DNA of 64,000 bases, from the NCBI GenBank assembly GCA_964585385.1, contig CAZPDP010000012.1:17807-81806 (forward strand). The letters are read 5' to 3'. The notes under the pieces were generated by a model. The model was not told the origin of the DNA. It saw only the letters and a program-made list of their open reading frames with translations, and did not search any database. Below, in pieces: positions 26,884 to 35,147 of this stretch. The translations under genes and the position numbers were made by a program. The stretch comes from JAGXLC01 sp964585385 (GTDB lineage Bacteria; Bacteroidota; Bacteroidia; Bacteroidales; UBA12077). How positions within the stretch are numbered: position 1 is the stretch's first letter; every line of letters starts with the position of its first letter.

Positions 26884-26913
26884 AATTACCCCGCATTTTT
26901 GTACGGGGTAATT
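26884..26913. other. Perfect 10-bp inverted repeat
   Basis: AATTACCCCG (26884-26893) pairs with CGGGGTAATT (26904-26913) around a 10-base loop. It lies upstream of the rnf promoter and could be an operator or a terminator stem. No long T run follows. Confidence 0.45.
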
Positions 26914-26989
26914 TTAGCTTCTGTCCTTTTTACTATCCAGAGCGTTTGCTCAAAAACAGTGGTAGATTATAACCTGAGGAGCAGAAACT

Positions 26990-27123
26990 ATGACAGCACG
27001 GCAAAATAAATTTAGGTTAAACCTATTTAAACCCAAATTGAGCGATTCCCTCTCACTGCCTGGTTTTTCACCTTCCCGACACTCCGTGTACGGGACAGGC
27101 TGCTCAAACCGCTCAACTTAGGT
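26990..27123. other. Highly structured intergenic element (possible MITE or ncRNA)
   Basis: Within the 506-base gap between rseC and the next plus-strand gene, bases 27031-27044 and 27110-27123 form a 14-bp inverted repeat with two non-Watson-Crick positions (core TTGAGCG/CGCTCAA). Nested inside are GCCTG/CAGGC (27058-27062 with 27096-27100) and an arm of TCCCGACAC with GTGT-A-CGGGA (27074-27095). The element looks more GC-rich than its surroundings. A 43-codon plus-strand frame (26990-27121) with AGGAG upstream overlaps it; its product is unrecognised and basic. The rest of the intergenic stretch holds the 26884 inverted repeat and promoter boxes only. Confidence 0.5.
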
Positions 27124-27228
27124 AAAAAAAAGCGTAATCGTATTACAAAATATATACAATAACAACAGGTAAAAAGTTTACGGAATTTTTATCTAAACTC
27201 AATAAAAATAAAAAAATCAGGAAATTTA

Positions 27229-27236
27229 TATTTTTG
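27229..27236 (+). promoter_or_regulatory. -7 box (TATTTTTG) for the D-threonine-aldolase-like gene
   Basis: Exact TAnnTTTG match 17 bases before the ATG at 27254; no TTTG at the -33 position. Confidence 0.35.
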
Positions 27237-27253
27237 TAACAAAAATCATCATT

Positions 27254-28351
27254 ATGCATCTTAAAAAGCCAACATTACTTTTAGACCCTTCTAAATGCCG
27301 GGATAATATTTTATTCATGAATGAAAAAGTAAAAAAGAAAAACCTCATATTTCGACCACACTTTAAAACACATCAATCAAAAGCAATTGGTAAATGGTTT
27401 GCTGAGGAAGGTGTGGATAAAATTACTGTATCCTCTGTCGAAATGGCCCAATACTTTGCCAATGATGGATGGAACAACATTCTAATCGCATTTCCTTTTA
27501 ATATTAAAGAAATAGATGAGATAAATGCTTTGGCAGGAAAAATAAAACTTCTGTTAACGGTGGAAAATCTGGAAGGGGTTAAATTTCTTAAAGAAAATCT
27601 GAAACATCCAGTTGGATTGTATTTAAAAATTGATGCAGGTTATAAAAGAACAGGTATTAAATGGAATAATACAGAAAAAATAAAGTCTCTCCTGGAAGAA
27701 ACCGAAAGTTCTGAACATCTAATAACCGAAGGAATGCTCATCCATTCAGGTCATACTTACAAAGCCGATTCAACGCAAAAAATCCTTCAAATACATCATG
27801 AATCGATTGAAAGATTAAAATATATTAAATCCCAGTTGGACGGGAAATGGAGCCATCTGAAACTTTCCATCGGTGATACTCCCGGCGTAACACTTGCTGA
27901 AAACTTCGAAGGAGTAGATGAAATTCGTCCCGGAAATTTCATTTTCTATGACCTTCAACAATACAAATCGGGAGTTTGCTCTACAGAAAACATTGCTGTA
28001 TGTATGGCCTGCCCGATAGTTTCAAAACATGAGGATAGAGGTGAAATAATTATTTATGGCGGAGCAGTCCATTTCTCAAAAGAATATATTACGGAAGGAG
28101 AACAGCCGGTTTACGGATATGGTGTAAGAATTAGCGATGAAGGCTGGATACCCCGGACTTCCGGAATGTTATTAACGAAGCTTTCCCAGGAACACGGAAC
28201 AGTTTCTGCCACACCAGACGTATTCAGTGAGTATGAAATAGGTGACTTCATAGGATTTCTACCGGTGCATTCCTGTTTGACAGCCAATCTTATGAAGAAG
28301 TACTCCGATTTTAACAACAATATCTACGATCACTTATCGGGAAATCTTTAG
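27254..28351 (+). CDS. D-threonine aldolase / D-serine dehydratase-like PLP enzyme
   Basis: 365 residues, the typical size for the alanine-racemase-fold D-threonine aldolase family. The probable PLP lysine is Lys38 in RPHFKTHQS, a family signature; later LYLKIDAGYKRTGI and GDTPGVTL fit the barrel. The C-terminal HSCLTAN (His339 and Cys341) matches the metal-binding pair of D-threonine aldolases and eukaryotic-type D-serine dehydratases. The enzyme cleaves or dehydrates a D-hydroxy-amino acid; exact substrate unknown. It stands alone, divergent from the rnf operon, and ends at a bidirectional terminator. Confidence 0.87.
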   Translation: MHLKKPTLLLDPSKCRDNILFMNEKVKKKNLIFRPHFKTHQSKAIGKWFAEEGVDKITVSSVEMAQYFANDGWNNILIAFPFNIKEIDEINALAGKIKLLLTVENLEGVKFLKENLKHPVGLYLKIDAGYKRTGIKWNNTEKIKSLLEETESSEHLITEGMLIHSGHTYKADSTQKILQIHHESIERLKYIKSQLDGKWSHLKLSIGDTPGVTLAENFEGVDEIRPGNFIFYDLQQYKSGVCSTENIAVCMACPIVSKHEDRGEIIIYGGAVHFSKEYITEGEQPVYGYGVRISDEGWIPRTSGMLLTKLSQEHGTVSATPDVFSEYEIGDFIGFLPVHSCLTANLMKKYSDFNNNIYDHLSGNL

Positions 28352-28353
28352 AT

Positions 28354-28393
28354 AAAAAAAGAGGCTGTTTTTTAAAAACAACCTCTCTTCTTT
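28354..28393. terminator. Bidirectional terminator between convergent genes
   Basis: GAGGCTGTTTTT pairs with AAAAACAACCTC with one wobble, flanked by A run on the left and TTCTTT on the right; serves the D-threonine-aldolase-like gene and korB. Confidence 0.8.
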
Positions 28394-28413
28394 ATTCAAT
28401 TGTATAGTATAAT

Positions 28414-29445
28414 TTACTTAACTTCCCATGTGTTGCCACTGTTTAGTAAGTCGTCCACACATTTGTAAGGAGATTGTGATTTTATCTCCTCTATTTGTTT
28501 CTCCATAAGATCTTCATAAGTATTCCCTTCAACAGCCCTGATAACACCAACAGCCAGGGGATACTCAGGATATCTCATATTGGCAAGCATCAGGTGTATA
28601 CCCGGATTGGGTTCTTTGGCATCGTGAACCAGAATATCCTCTTCAGTATATCCGTCTTTTCCAATTTCAACAACCTTAAGATGCAACCCATCCAGCACAA
28701 TACCCTTATTGCGTTCTTTACCGAATATCATCTTCTCTCCATGACGCAGCACCAATTGACGGTCATCCTTATGCTTTTTATCGGCTATAGCGGCATGTGC
28801 TTTATCATTGTAAATAACACAGTTCTGCAGAACTTCAACAACGGATGTACCCTGGTGTTTTTCAGCCTCTAAAAATATCTCCTGGTTTAGTTTCATGTTG
28901 ACATCAACCGAGCGGGCGAAAAATTTACCTTGCGCACCGATTACAAGTTCACCCGGATGAAACGGATTTTCAATAGTTCCATAAGGTGATGTTTTTGTTT
29001 TTGCTCCGAATTTTGAGGTCGGAGAATATTGCCCCTTGGTCAGTCCGTAGATTTCATTGTTAAAAATTACGATATTGATATCTACGTTTCTTCTGACAGT
29101 GTGTATAAAATGGTTTCCTCCAATTGCCATAGAATCTCCGTCACCAGTCATTTGCCAGACGCTTAAATTGGGATTGGCTGTTTTGGTTCCTGAAGATATG
29201 GCTGCCGCTCTTCCGTGAATACTGTGAAAACCGTAAGCATTCATATAATAAGGGAATCTGGAAGAACAACCGATACCTGAAATGAAGGCAAAATTCTCTT
29301 TGGCAATGCCCATTTCAGGTAAAGCTCTCTGAATAGCATTCATTATGGCATGATCACCACAACCAGGACACCATCTAACTTCCTGGTCACTTTTAAAATC
29401 TTTTGCTGTATATTTTTTTTCAGCTGTTTCTGTTTTTTCAGACAT
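28414..29445 (-). CDS. korB: 2-oxoacid:ferredoxin oxidoreductase, beta subunit
   Basis: 343 residues from the ATG at 29445, which has GGAGG eight bases upstream; an in-frame ATG at 29475 would overlap korA by 26 bp and is less likely. Seen: RWCPGCGDHAIM, an [Fe-S]/TPP-domain opening, GIGCSSRFPYYMN, and the TPP-binding MTGDGDSMAIGGNHFIH. This is the beta subunit of the family that oxidatively decarboxylates 2-oxoglutarate (or related 2-oxoacids) to acyl-CoA with reduction of ferredoxin. It is paired with the fused gamma-alpha subunit just upstream. 2-oxoglutarate is the most likely substrate for the two-subunit type in Bacteroidota. Confidence 0.9.
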   Translation of the reverse strand: MSEKTETAEKKYTAKDFKSDQEVRWCPGCGDHAIMNAIQRALPEMGIAKENFAFISGIGCSSRFPYYMNAYGFHSIHGRAAAISSGTKTANPNLSVWQMTGDGDSMAIGGNHFIHTVRRNVDINIVIFNNEIYGLTKGQYSPTSKFGAKTKTSPYGTIENPFHPGELVIGAQGKFFARSVDVNMKLNQEIFLEAEKHQGTSVVEVLQNCVIYNDKAHAAIADKKHKDDRQLVLRHGEKMIFGKERNKGIVLDGLHLKVVEIGKDGYTEEDILVHDAKEPNPGIHLMLANMRYPEYPLAVGVIRAVEGNTYEDLMEKQIEEIKSQSPYKCVDDLLNSGNTWEVK

Positions 29446-29449
29446 AAGA

Positions 29450-31297
29450 TCAGCCCTCCAATAATTTTTGGACATGTTCTTTGATTTCTATTGTTGTAAA
29501 GGGTTGCCCCTGAACTTTATTATACTTGAGATAATTGAATTCCGGATGATTCAGTCTGAGATAATCTGCAAACTGGCCTCTGTTGAGTTCGCATACCAAT
29601 ATACGCTTAAAACGACTAAACACCTTTTTTGTATTCTTAGGTAAGGGTTTGATATAATTAAAATGAGCAAGACCAAGTTTATAACCGTCAGCTCTTAATT
29701 CATCCAAAGCTGTTTTAAGGTGTCCATAAGTACCACCCCATCCGACAAGGAGAATATCACCTTCCTGTTCGCCATCGATTTCCTGCTCCGGAATGACATT
29801 TACGACTCTGTTTACTTTCTCTTCTCGCAGGTAAACCATCTTTTCGTGGTTTTTAGGATCGTGAGACACCGAACCCTTCAATTCATCTTTTTCCAGTCCG
29901 CCTATTCGATGCTCATACCCTGGTGTACCTGGTACAGCCCATGTTCTTGAAAGCTTTTCAGGATCTCTGGCGTAAGGCATCCACTCTTTTTCACCTTTGG
30001 GTACTATCGGTGCCTTAATATCAGGATAATCTGCCATCTTTGGAATTTTCCAGGGTTCAGAACCATTGGCAAGAAAACCGTCAGTAAGCAGAATTACCGG
30101 GACCATATGTTCAACAGCTGTTTTTGCAGCCATAAACGCATAATGGAAACAATTGGAAGGAGTACTTGCTGCGAAAACAACTACAGGGCTTTCGCCGTTT
30201 CTCCCATACAATGCCTGCATTAAATCAGACTGCTCAGGTTTTGTAGGTAAGCCGGTAGAAGGCCCACCTCTTTGAACATCCACAATAACCAGCGGGAGCT
30301 CTGTCATTACAGCAAGTCCGACCGCTTCAGATTTCAAAGCAAGTCCCGGCCCCGATGTGGTAGTAACAGCGAGCGAACCGGCAAAACTAGCGCCAAGCGC
30401 TGTACAAATACCAGCAATTTCATCTTCCGCCTGGAATGTTTTCACACCAAAGTCTTTTCTGTTTGAAAGTTCATGTAAAATTTCCGAGGCAGGTGTAATC
30501 GGATAAGAACCACAGAAAAGATCCAATCCTGATTTTTCTGCTGCGGCAATAAATCCCCAGGCAGTAGCAGTATTTCCGTCTATATTTCTGTAAGTTCCTT
30601 TGTCTATCTCAGCAGGGCTTATTTTATAGGTCTGGCTTAATAATTCAACAGTTTCAGCATAATGATAACCCGCTTCAAGAACTTTTTTGTTGGCTTCTAT
30701 GACTTTGGGTTTTTTCTTGAATTTTCTTTCAAAAAATTGTTCTGTGTACTTCAACGGACGGTCAAAAAGCCAATAAACAATTCCAAGGGCAAACATATTT
30801 TTGCTTCTCAGGATGCTTTTCGGGTCAAGTCCTACATCTTTCAATGTTTCCTTGGTAAGGGTAGTAATAGGAGCCTTGATAATGTTGTAGCCATCCAGTT
30901 TATCTTCCTGAACAGGATCGTCGGTTTCATAACCCGCCTTTTTGAGCCCCTTGTCAGTAAAGCTGTCATCATCGACAATAATGGTTCCACCTTTTTTCAC
31001 CCACTTGGCGTTGGCTTTTAATGCCGCGGGGTTCATCGCAACAAGGACGTCTGCATAATCACCTGGAGTATTTACGCGCTTATGACCAAAATGGACCTGA
31101 AAGCCCGAAACACCTCCTATTGTACCTTGTGGCGCACGAATCTCGGACGGGTAATCGGGGAAGGTTGATAAATCATTTCCGATAAATGCTGAAGTATCCG
31201 AAAATAAGGTTCCTGTTAACTGCATGCCATCGCCCGAGTCGCCGGCAAATCGTACAACGACTTCTTCGCGTTCGATGACATCTGTTTTTTTACTCAT
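29450..31297 (-). CDS. korA: 2-oxoacid:ferredoxin oxidoreductase, fused gamma-alpha subunit
   Basis: 615 residues. Residues about 10-190 are the gamma domain (VVRFAGDSGDGMQLTG opening, DYPSEIRAPQGTIGGVSGFQ). Residues about 235-610 are the alpha domain, with GNTATAWGFIAAAEKSG, YPITPASEILHEL, QAEDEIAGICTALGASFAG and TTSGPGLALKSEA. This fusion is the KorA type. It needs the beta subunit for TPP binding. The two form a short operon with 4 bases between them. A long leader of about 130 bases with a strong hairpin precedes the ATG. Confidence 0.92.
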   Translation of the reverse strand: MSKKTDVIEREEVVVRFAGDSGDGMQLTGTLFSDTSAFIGNDLSTFPDYPSEIRAPQGTIGGVSGFQVHFGHKRVNTPGDYADVLVAMNPAALKANAKWVKKGGTIIVDDDSFTDKGLKKAGYETDDPVQEDKLDGYNIIKAPITTLTKETLKDVGLDPKSILRSKNMFALGIVYWLFDRPLKYTEQFFERKFKKKPKVIEANKKVLEAGYHYAETVELLSQTYKISPAEIDKGTYRNIDGNTATAWGFIAAAEKSGLDLFCGSYPITPASEILHELSNRKDFGVKTFQAEDEIAGICTALGASFAGSLAVTTTSGPGLALKSEAVGLAVMTELPLVIVDVQRGGPSTGLPTKPEQSDLMQALYGRNGESPVVVFAASTPSNCFHYAFMAAKTAVEHMVPVILLTDGFLANGSEPWKIPKMADYPDIKAPIVPKGEKEWMPYARDPEKLSRTWAVPGTPGYEHRIGGLEKDELKGSVSHDPKNHEKMVYLREEKVNRVVNVIPEQEIDGEQEGDILLVGWGGTYGHLKTALDELRADGYKLGLAHFNYIKPLPKNTKKVFSRFKRILVCELNRGQFADYLRLNHPEFNYLKYNKVQGQPFTTIEIKEHVQKLLEG

Positions 31298-31358
31298 AGG
31301 TAATTCAATTTAGTAAAAGTTTAATGTTTTGGTTTTAAGGAACTTGCATAAATTTTAA

Positions 31359-31393
31359 ATGCACATAAAACAGGCTGGCTGTTTTATATGCAT
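31359..31393 (-). promoter_or_regulatory. 15-bp stem-loop in the korAB leader
   Basis: ATGCACATAAAACAG (31359-31373) pairs with CTGTTTTATATGCAT (31379-31393) around a 5-base loop, with a single G-U wobble in the minus-strand RNA. It lies between the likely transcription start near 31427 and the korA ATG at 31297. There is no poly-T tail, so it is not a simple terminator. Confidence 0.55.
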
Positions 31394-31433
31394 CTGAACT
31401 GTTATCATGCGTTTTTCGCATTGATTCTGTTTG

Positions 31434-31441
31434 CAAAGTTA
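31434..31441 (-). promoter_or_regulatory. -7 box (TAACTTTG) of korAB
   Basis: Exact TAnnTTTG match on the minus strand; no good -33 element. Confidence 0.4.
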
Positions 31442-31679
31442 AGTAATGTTAATTAATTAATAAGTAAATTTCCAAGATTATTTCGAACCGAAATATGATT
31501 TTTCTCATGCCTTTATCCCCACTCACACAACCAACTAACTAACATCTATTTAAAAATTTGACAAACATTGCATCCCTGTATTTTTTGTATTTTTACCCAA
31601 TTTCTTGCTAATTTTAATCTATCTTTACTATTAGTGAGTATTTTAAATTCGTTGTCGCATCTTTATCCAATAAATAACT

Positions 31680-32450
31680 ATGGAAACCGGAGGACGATAT
31701 AATTTATTATCTGATATAAAAGGCCTCTTTCAATTTACCGGAAAATTTTTCTCTGAGTTTTTTAATCCCCCTTATGAAAACAAAGAGTTGTTAAAGCAAT
31801 TCTATATTCTGGGATATAATAGTCTTCCTCTGATAGCGATCACCGCGTTCATTTTAGGACTTGTTATGACTTTGCAATCAAGACCGGTTTTGGAAGATTT
31901 CGGAGCTGAGAGCTTGCTGCCAGGCATGATTTCTGTATCTATCATAAGGGAGATTGGGCCTGTTATAACAGCTCTAATTTGCGCAGGCAAAATGGCCTCT
32001 GGAATAGGTGCTGAACTCGGATCTATGAAAGTAACCGAGCAAATTGATGCAATGGATGTATCAGGAACGAATCCCATGAAATTTCTTGTTGCTACAAGGG
32101 TTATCGCCACCACGCTGATGCTGCCAATTCTCACTTTTTTTGCCGATGCTGTTTCATTTCTGGGCTCCTATACAGCTGTTAATATTCACGGAGAAATAAG
32201 CCCTGTCCTGTTTTTATCTGATGCTTTTGCTACCATCCATTATTTTGATGTAATACCATCAACAATAAAAACTTTTTTCTTTGGTTTTGCAATTGGGATC
32301 ATCGGATGTTATAAAGGATACACTGCCGCTTCAGGCACCGAGAGTGTAGGACGGGCAGCTAATGCTGCTGTGGTGATGTCATCCGTTGCAATATTTCTGA
32401 TTGATTTGATCGTTGTTCAGGTACAAACACTGGAATTAATTAATATTTAA
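31680..32450 (+). CDS. mlaE: MlaE-family lipid ABC transporter permease
   Basis: 256 residues, about five membrane helices, preceded by an amphipathic N-terminal segment. Seen: LPLIAITAFILGLVMTLQSR, the conserved REIGPVITALICAGKMASGIGAELGSM cytoplasmic loop (named here by its key residues REIGP and GAELG), and the final GTESVGRAANAAVVMS. These are diagnostic of MlaE permeases that move phospholipids between the outer and inner membranes. First gene of a three-gene operon with the ATPase and the MCE protein. MlaA, MlaB and MlaC homologues are not present. Confidence 0.92.
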   Translation: METGGRYNLLSDIKGLFQFTGKFFSEFFNPPYENKELLKQFYILGYNSLPLIAITAFILGLVMTLQSRPVLEDFGAESLLPGMISVSIIREIGPVITALICAGKMASGIGAELGSMKVTEQIDAMDVSGTNPMKFLVATRVIATTLMLPILTFFADAVSFLGSYTAVNIHGEISPVLFLSDAFATIHYFDVIPSTIKTFFFGFAIGIIGCYKGYTAASGTESVGRAANAAVVMSSVAIFLIDLIVVQVQTLELINI

Positions 32451-32456
32451 TTTTTT

Positions 32457-33209
32457 ATGGTTAATCATTTTGAATACGACACAAACCAAATTATAAAGAT
32501 TAAAAATCTCAAGAAATCTTTTGGGGATTTGGAAGTGCTTAAAGATATTAACCTTACCATGAGCAAAGGTGAAAACATTGCAATCATCGGGCAGTCAGGC
32601 ATTGGTAAATCTGTCCTTATAAAATGTCTCGTTCGGCTTTTAAAACCCGATAGTGGATATATTGAAATATTCGGAAAGGATGTACGTAAACTGAATGCTG
32701 AAAAACTTAATGCTGTCAGGAGAAACATTGGGTTTCTTTTTCAGGGAAACGCACTCTATGATAGCATGACTGTGAGAGAAAACCTTGAGTTTCCAATCCT
32801 AAGAAACGAGATAACAAAGGATAAAGATGAACTCAACGCACTCATTTATGAAGCTCTTGACAATGTTAACTTAAGAAACGCTGTGAACAAGATGCCATCT
32901 GAATTGTCTGGTGGTATGAAGAAAAGGATCGGACTGGCAAGAACTATCATTATGAAACCTGAAATCATACTTTATGATGAACCCACTACTGGTTTAGATC
33001 CCATAACCTCAAAAGAAATAAGCAACCTCATTCTAAGTATACGAAAAAAATACAAAACCACATCGTTAATAATCACACATGATATAAACTGTGTAAAATT
33101 AACTGCTAATAAAATTTATGTACTTAAAAACGGTATCTTTTATGCATCGGGAAGTTATAATGAATTGTCTGAAAGTGAGGATTCCTGGATTCATAAATTC
33201 TTTAATTAA
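32457..33209 (+). CDS. mlaF: MlaF-family lipid ABC transporter ATPase
   Basis: 250 residues, 6 bp after mlaE. Walker A GQSGIGKSVL lies near residue 45, the Q-loop is FLFQGNALYDSMTV, the signature is LSGGMKKRIGLAR and Walker B is IILYDEPTTGLDPITS, followed by ITHDINCV. FQGNALYDSMTV and YDEPTTGLDP are typical of the MlaF/Ttg2A group. It powers the retrograde lipid transporter with MlaE and MlaD. The ATG at 32457 adds a short N-terminal extension before the usual beta strand. Confidence 0.93.
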   Translation: MVNHFEYDTNQIIKIKNLKKSFGDLEVLKDINLTMSKGENIAIIGQSGIGKSVLIKCLVRLLKPDSGYIEIFGKDVRKLNAEKLNAVRRNIGFLFQGNALYDSMTVRENLEFPILRNEITKDKDELNALIYEALDNVNLRNAVNKMPSELSGGMKKRIGLARTIIMKPEIILYDEPTTGLDPITSKEISNLILSIRKKYKTTSLIITHDINCVKLTANKIYVLKNGIFYASGSYNELSESEDSWIHKFFN

Positions 33210-33220
33210 AACTAAAAAAA

Positions 33221-34321
33221 ATGAAACTTACTTTAGTTAAAACAATCCGCCTGACATTATTTATTGTAATCGGAATAGGAATATTTGGGTATGCCATTTA
33301 TACAATTGGTAAGCAAAGCAACCTTTTTGGAAACACCTTCACCATAAGCGGCATCTTTAAAGAGGTTAGCGGTCTGAAAATCGGAAACAATGCGAGGTTT
33401 TCGGGTATTAATGTGGGTACTGTGTCTGATATTACAATTCTGAACGACACCCTGGTGAAAGTAGAAATAACTGTAGAATCCAAAGTGCAGGAATTCATAC
33501 GGAAAGACTCCAAATTAGAGATTCGTACGGAAGGCTTAATGGGAAACAAAGTCGTCAATATTCTCCCCGGTACAAGCACTGCCCCGAACATCGAAGAAGG
33601 AGATGAGCTAAAAACGATTGAAGCTATTGAGATAGATCAGATAATGGAGGAACTGAAAAAATCCAGTGAGAACACTACGGTTGTAACTAAAAACCTTGCA
33701 GAAATAACTGATAAAATCAATAAAGGAGAAGGAATCTTCGGCAAGCTTTTTACAGATACCACTTTCACAAAAAATCTGGAAGAAATTAGCAACAATACAG
33801 CTAAAATGACAAACACATTAAGTGAAATTACAAGTAAGATTGACAAAGAAGAAGGGGTAGTAGGAAAGTTGCTTTCGGATACCAGTCTTGCAAAAGAATT
33901 TGATGAGGCAGGCCAGAACCTCCTGAAATCCACCAAGAACCTTGAAAATTTTACCAGCAAAATCAACCAGGGAGAAGGTCTTTTCGGAAAAATGTATACC
34001 GATACAGGCTTTATTCAGAATGCTGATAAAATCTCTTCCAACCTGGATTATACAAGCAGGAAAACAAAAGATCTGGTTGACAAGCTATTAACAATTACGG
34101 GACAGATTGAAGGAGGTAAAGGATTGGTTAATAAATTATTGACAGACAGCGTTTTTGCCGACAGTGTCCAAAAAACATTGAATAATATTGACAAATCAGT
34201 GAAAGAACTGGAAGAAGCTTCCGAAACAGTAAGAAAAAATTGGTTTATCAGAACGTTTTCAAGCAAAAAGAAAGACGAGGAGAAAAAGCAACAAGAAGAA
34301 CAAGAAAGTGAAGACCAATAA
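33221..34321 (+). CDS. mlaD: MlaD-family (MCE-domain) lipid-binding protein with C-terminal repeats
   Basis: 366 residues. A membrane helix (about 7-28) is followed by the MCE domain (about 38-118) with VSGLKIGNNARFSGINVGTV and RTEGLMGNKVVNILPG. The remaining 240 residues are a helical tail carrying four similar blocks, for example INKGEGIFGKLFTDT, IDKEEGVVGKLLSDT, INQGEGLFGKMYTDT and IEGGKGLVNKLLTDS, spaced about 43-57 residues apart, then a Lys/Glu-rich end. MlaD homologues form hexameric rings that hold lipid, and long C-terminal helices can form a channel needle. 11 bp after mlaF. Confidence 0.9.
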   Translation: MKLTLVKTIRLTLFIVIGIGIFGYAIYTIGKQSNLFGNTFTISGIFKEVSGLKIGNNARFSGINVGTVSDITILNDTLVKVEITVESKVQEFIRKDSKLEIRTEGLMGNKVVNILPGTSTAPNIEEGDELKTIEAIEIDQIMEELKKSSENTTVVTKNLAEITDKINKGEGIFGKLFTDTTFTKNLEEISNNTAKMTNTLSEITSKIDKEEGVVGKLLSDTSLAKEFDEAGQNLLKSTKNLENFTSKINQGEGLFGKMYTDTGFIQNADKISSNLDYTSRKTKDLVDKLLTITGQIEGGKGLVNKLLTDSVFADSVQKTLNNIDKSVKELEEASETVRKNWFIRTFSSKKKDEEKKQQEEQESEDQ

Positions 34322-34476
34322 TTGTTAAAAACTCTTTAAAAAATTAGAGAAAGGATAGCTTCTCTGTTATTTCTGAAAAAACTAGTAATAATTGCATCAT
34401 AAATCTTTTTCCTTCCTCGTTTTAGATTTAAATATCCATTCAATTTTCCTATTTTTACAAAATTAAAACCGAATAT

Positions 34477-34659
34477 ATGGGCGAGGAAAAAGAATATCAA
34501 AGAATAATAAGTCACGGAGAGATTACTATCTACGAGAATCACAAATATTACCTGGTTAGAGACAAAACCAAGCAGTCTGATGATATCTACCCTAAAAAAG
34601 ACTGGACACTGAAAGAAGTAATGCAGGATACGGGGACCAGTATGCCAGAAAAGTTTTAA
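34477..34659 (+). CDS. Small hypothetical protein (60 aa)
   Basis: 60 residues, soluble, rich in charged and aromatic residues (GEITIYENHKYYLVRDK, KKDWTLKEVMQDTG). No signal, membrane segment or cysteine. Not recognised. It lies about 155 bp after mlaD and is not clearly in the same operon. TATTTTTA at 34450 is a weak -7-like box. Length and composition suggest a genuine gene, but there is no homology-independent proof. Confidence 0.55.
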   Translation: MGEEKEYQRIISHGEITIYENHKYYLVRDKTKQSDDIYPKKDWTLKEVMQDTGTSMPEKF

Positions 34660-34848
34660 TAAGCTCTTAAAATTTACCTTCCAATATTTATTAGAATCTC
34701 ACCCCCATCTTTCAATGAAGGCTAAAGGAAGATATTCTGCTGCTCTTTCCGGTTTTCAAAACTCTGAATAAAGACTCGAAATAAATTGACAACCAATCCT
34801 CATTTTTTTATATTGTAATTCTCGTTGAACCAATAAACCTAAAATACC

Positions 34849-34923
34849 ATGAGAACACTCAATGAAAATGAGAATGCAGTTGTCCAGTTTGACGACAGTA
34901 CAAAAACACTCGAATTAATCTGA
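34849..34923 (+). pseudogene. 24-codon remnant of a small gene
   Basis: An ATG at 34849 opens 24 codons reading MRTLNENENAVVQFDD and onward to a TGA that falls directly before the terminator hairpin. It resembles the beginning of a small cytosolic protein family seen in this phylum (a guess from composition), cut short. Could equally be a chance frame. Confidence 0.25.
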
Positions 34924-34926
34924 AAA

Positions 34927-34970
34927 AAGCCGCCCTTGTAAATAATTCACAAAGAGCGGCTTATTTTTTT
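34927..34970 (+). terminator. Rho-independent terminator
   Basis: AAGCCGC (34927-34933) pairs with GCGGCTT (34956-34962), followed by ATTTTTTT. Confidence 0.8.
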
Positions 34971-34971
34971 G

Positions 34972-35044
34972 TGACCCCGGGAGGACTCGAACCCCCAACA
35001 CCCAGATCCGAAGTCTGGTGTTCTATCCATTAAACTACGGAGCC
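34972..35044 (-). tRNA. tRNA-Arg (anticodon TCG)
   Basis: 73 bases on the minus strand. Acceptor GGCTCCG pairs with CGGGGTC (two G-U wobbles) with discriminator A. The anticodon arm CCAGA-CTTCGGA-TCTGG gives anticodon TCG, reading CGA arginine codons. The T arm is GGGGG-TTCGAGT-CCTCC. CCA is not encoded. It is convergent with the terminator at 34927. Confidence 0.95.
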
Positions 35045-35147
35045 AGCGATTTGCAAATTTACAAAAATATTCCCGCGGTAAAAACATTCTGCCAGTTTAT
35101 TAGTTCTGTCAAAAAAATGCTTTATTTTGAAATTCTAAAATGAATTC

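Larger units (their letters stand above)
31298..31679. other. Divergent korA/mlaE intergenic region
   Basis: 382 bases without a gene. It holds the korA leader hairpin (31359-31393), a minus-strand -7 box TAACTTTG (31434-31441), and on the plus strand a TTTG (31557-31560) followed after 18 bases by TATTTTTTG (31579-31587), a near match to the Bacteroidota promoter for the mla operon. No other open frame or repeat was seen. Confidence 0.5.

Noticed and set aside
29446..29475. Upstream ATG start for korB overlapping korA
   Set aside because: The ATG at 29445 has GGAGG at the right distance, while the upstream one has no ribosome site.
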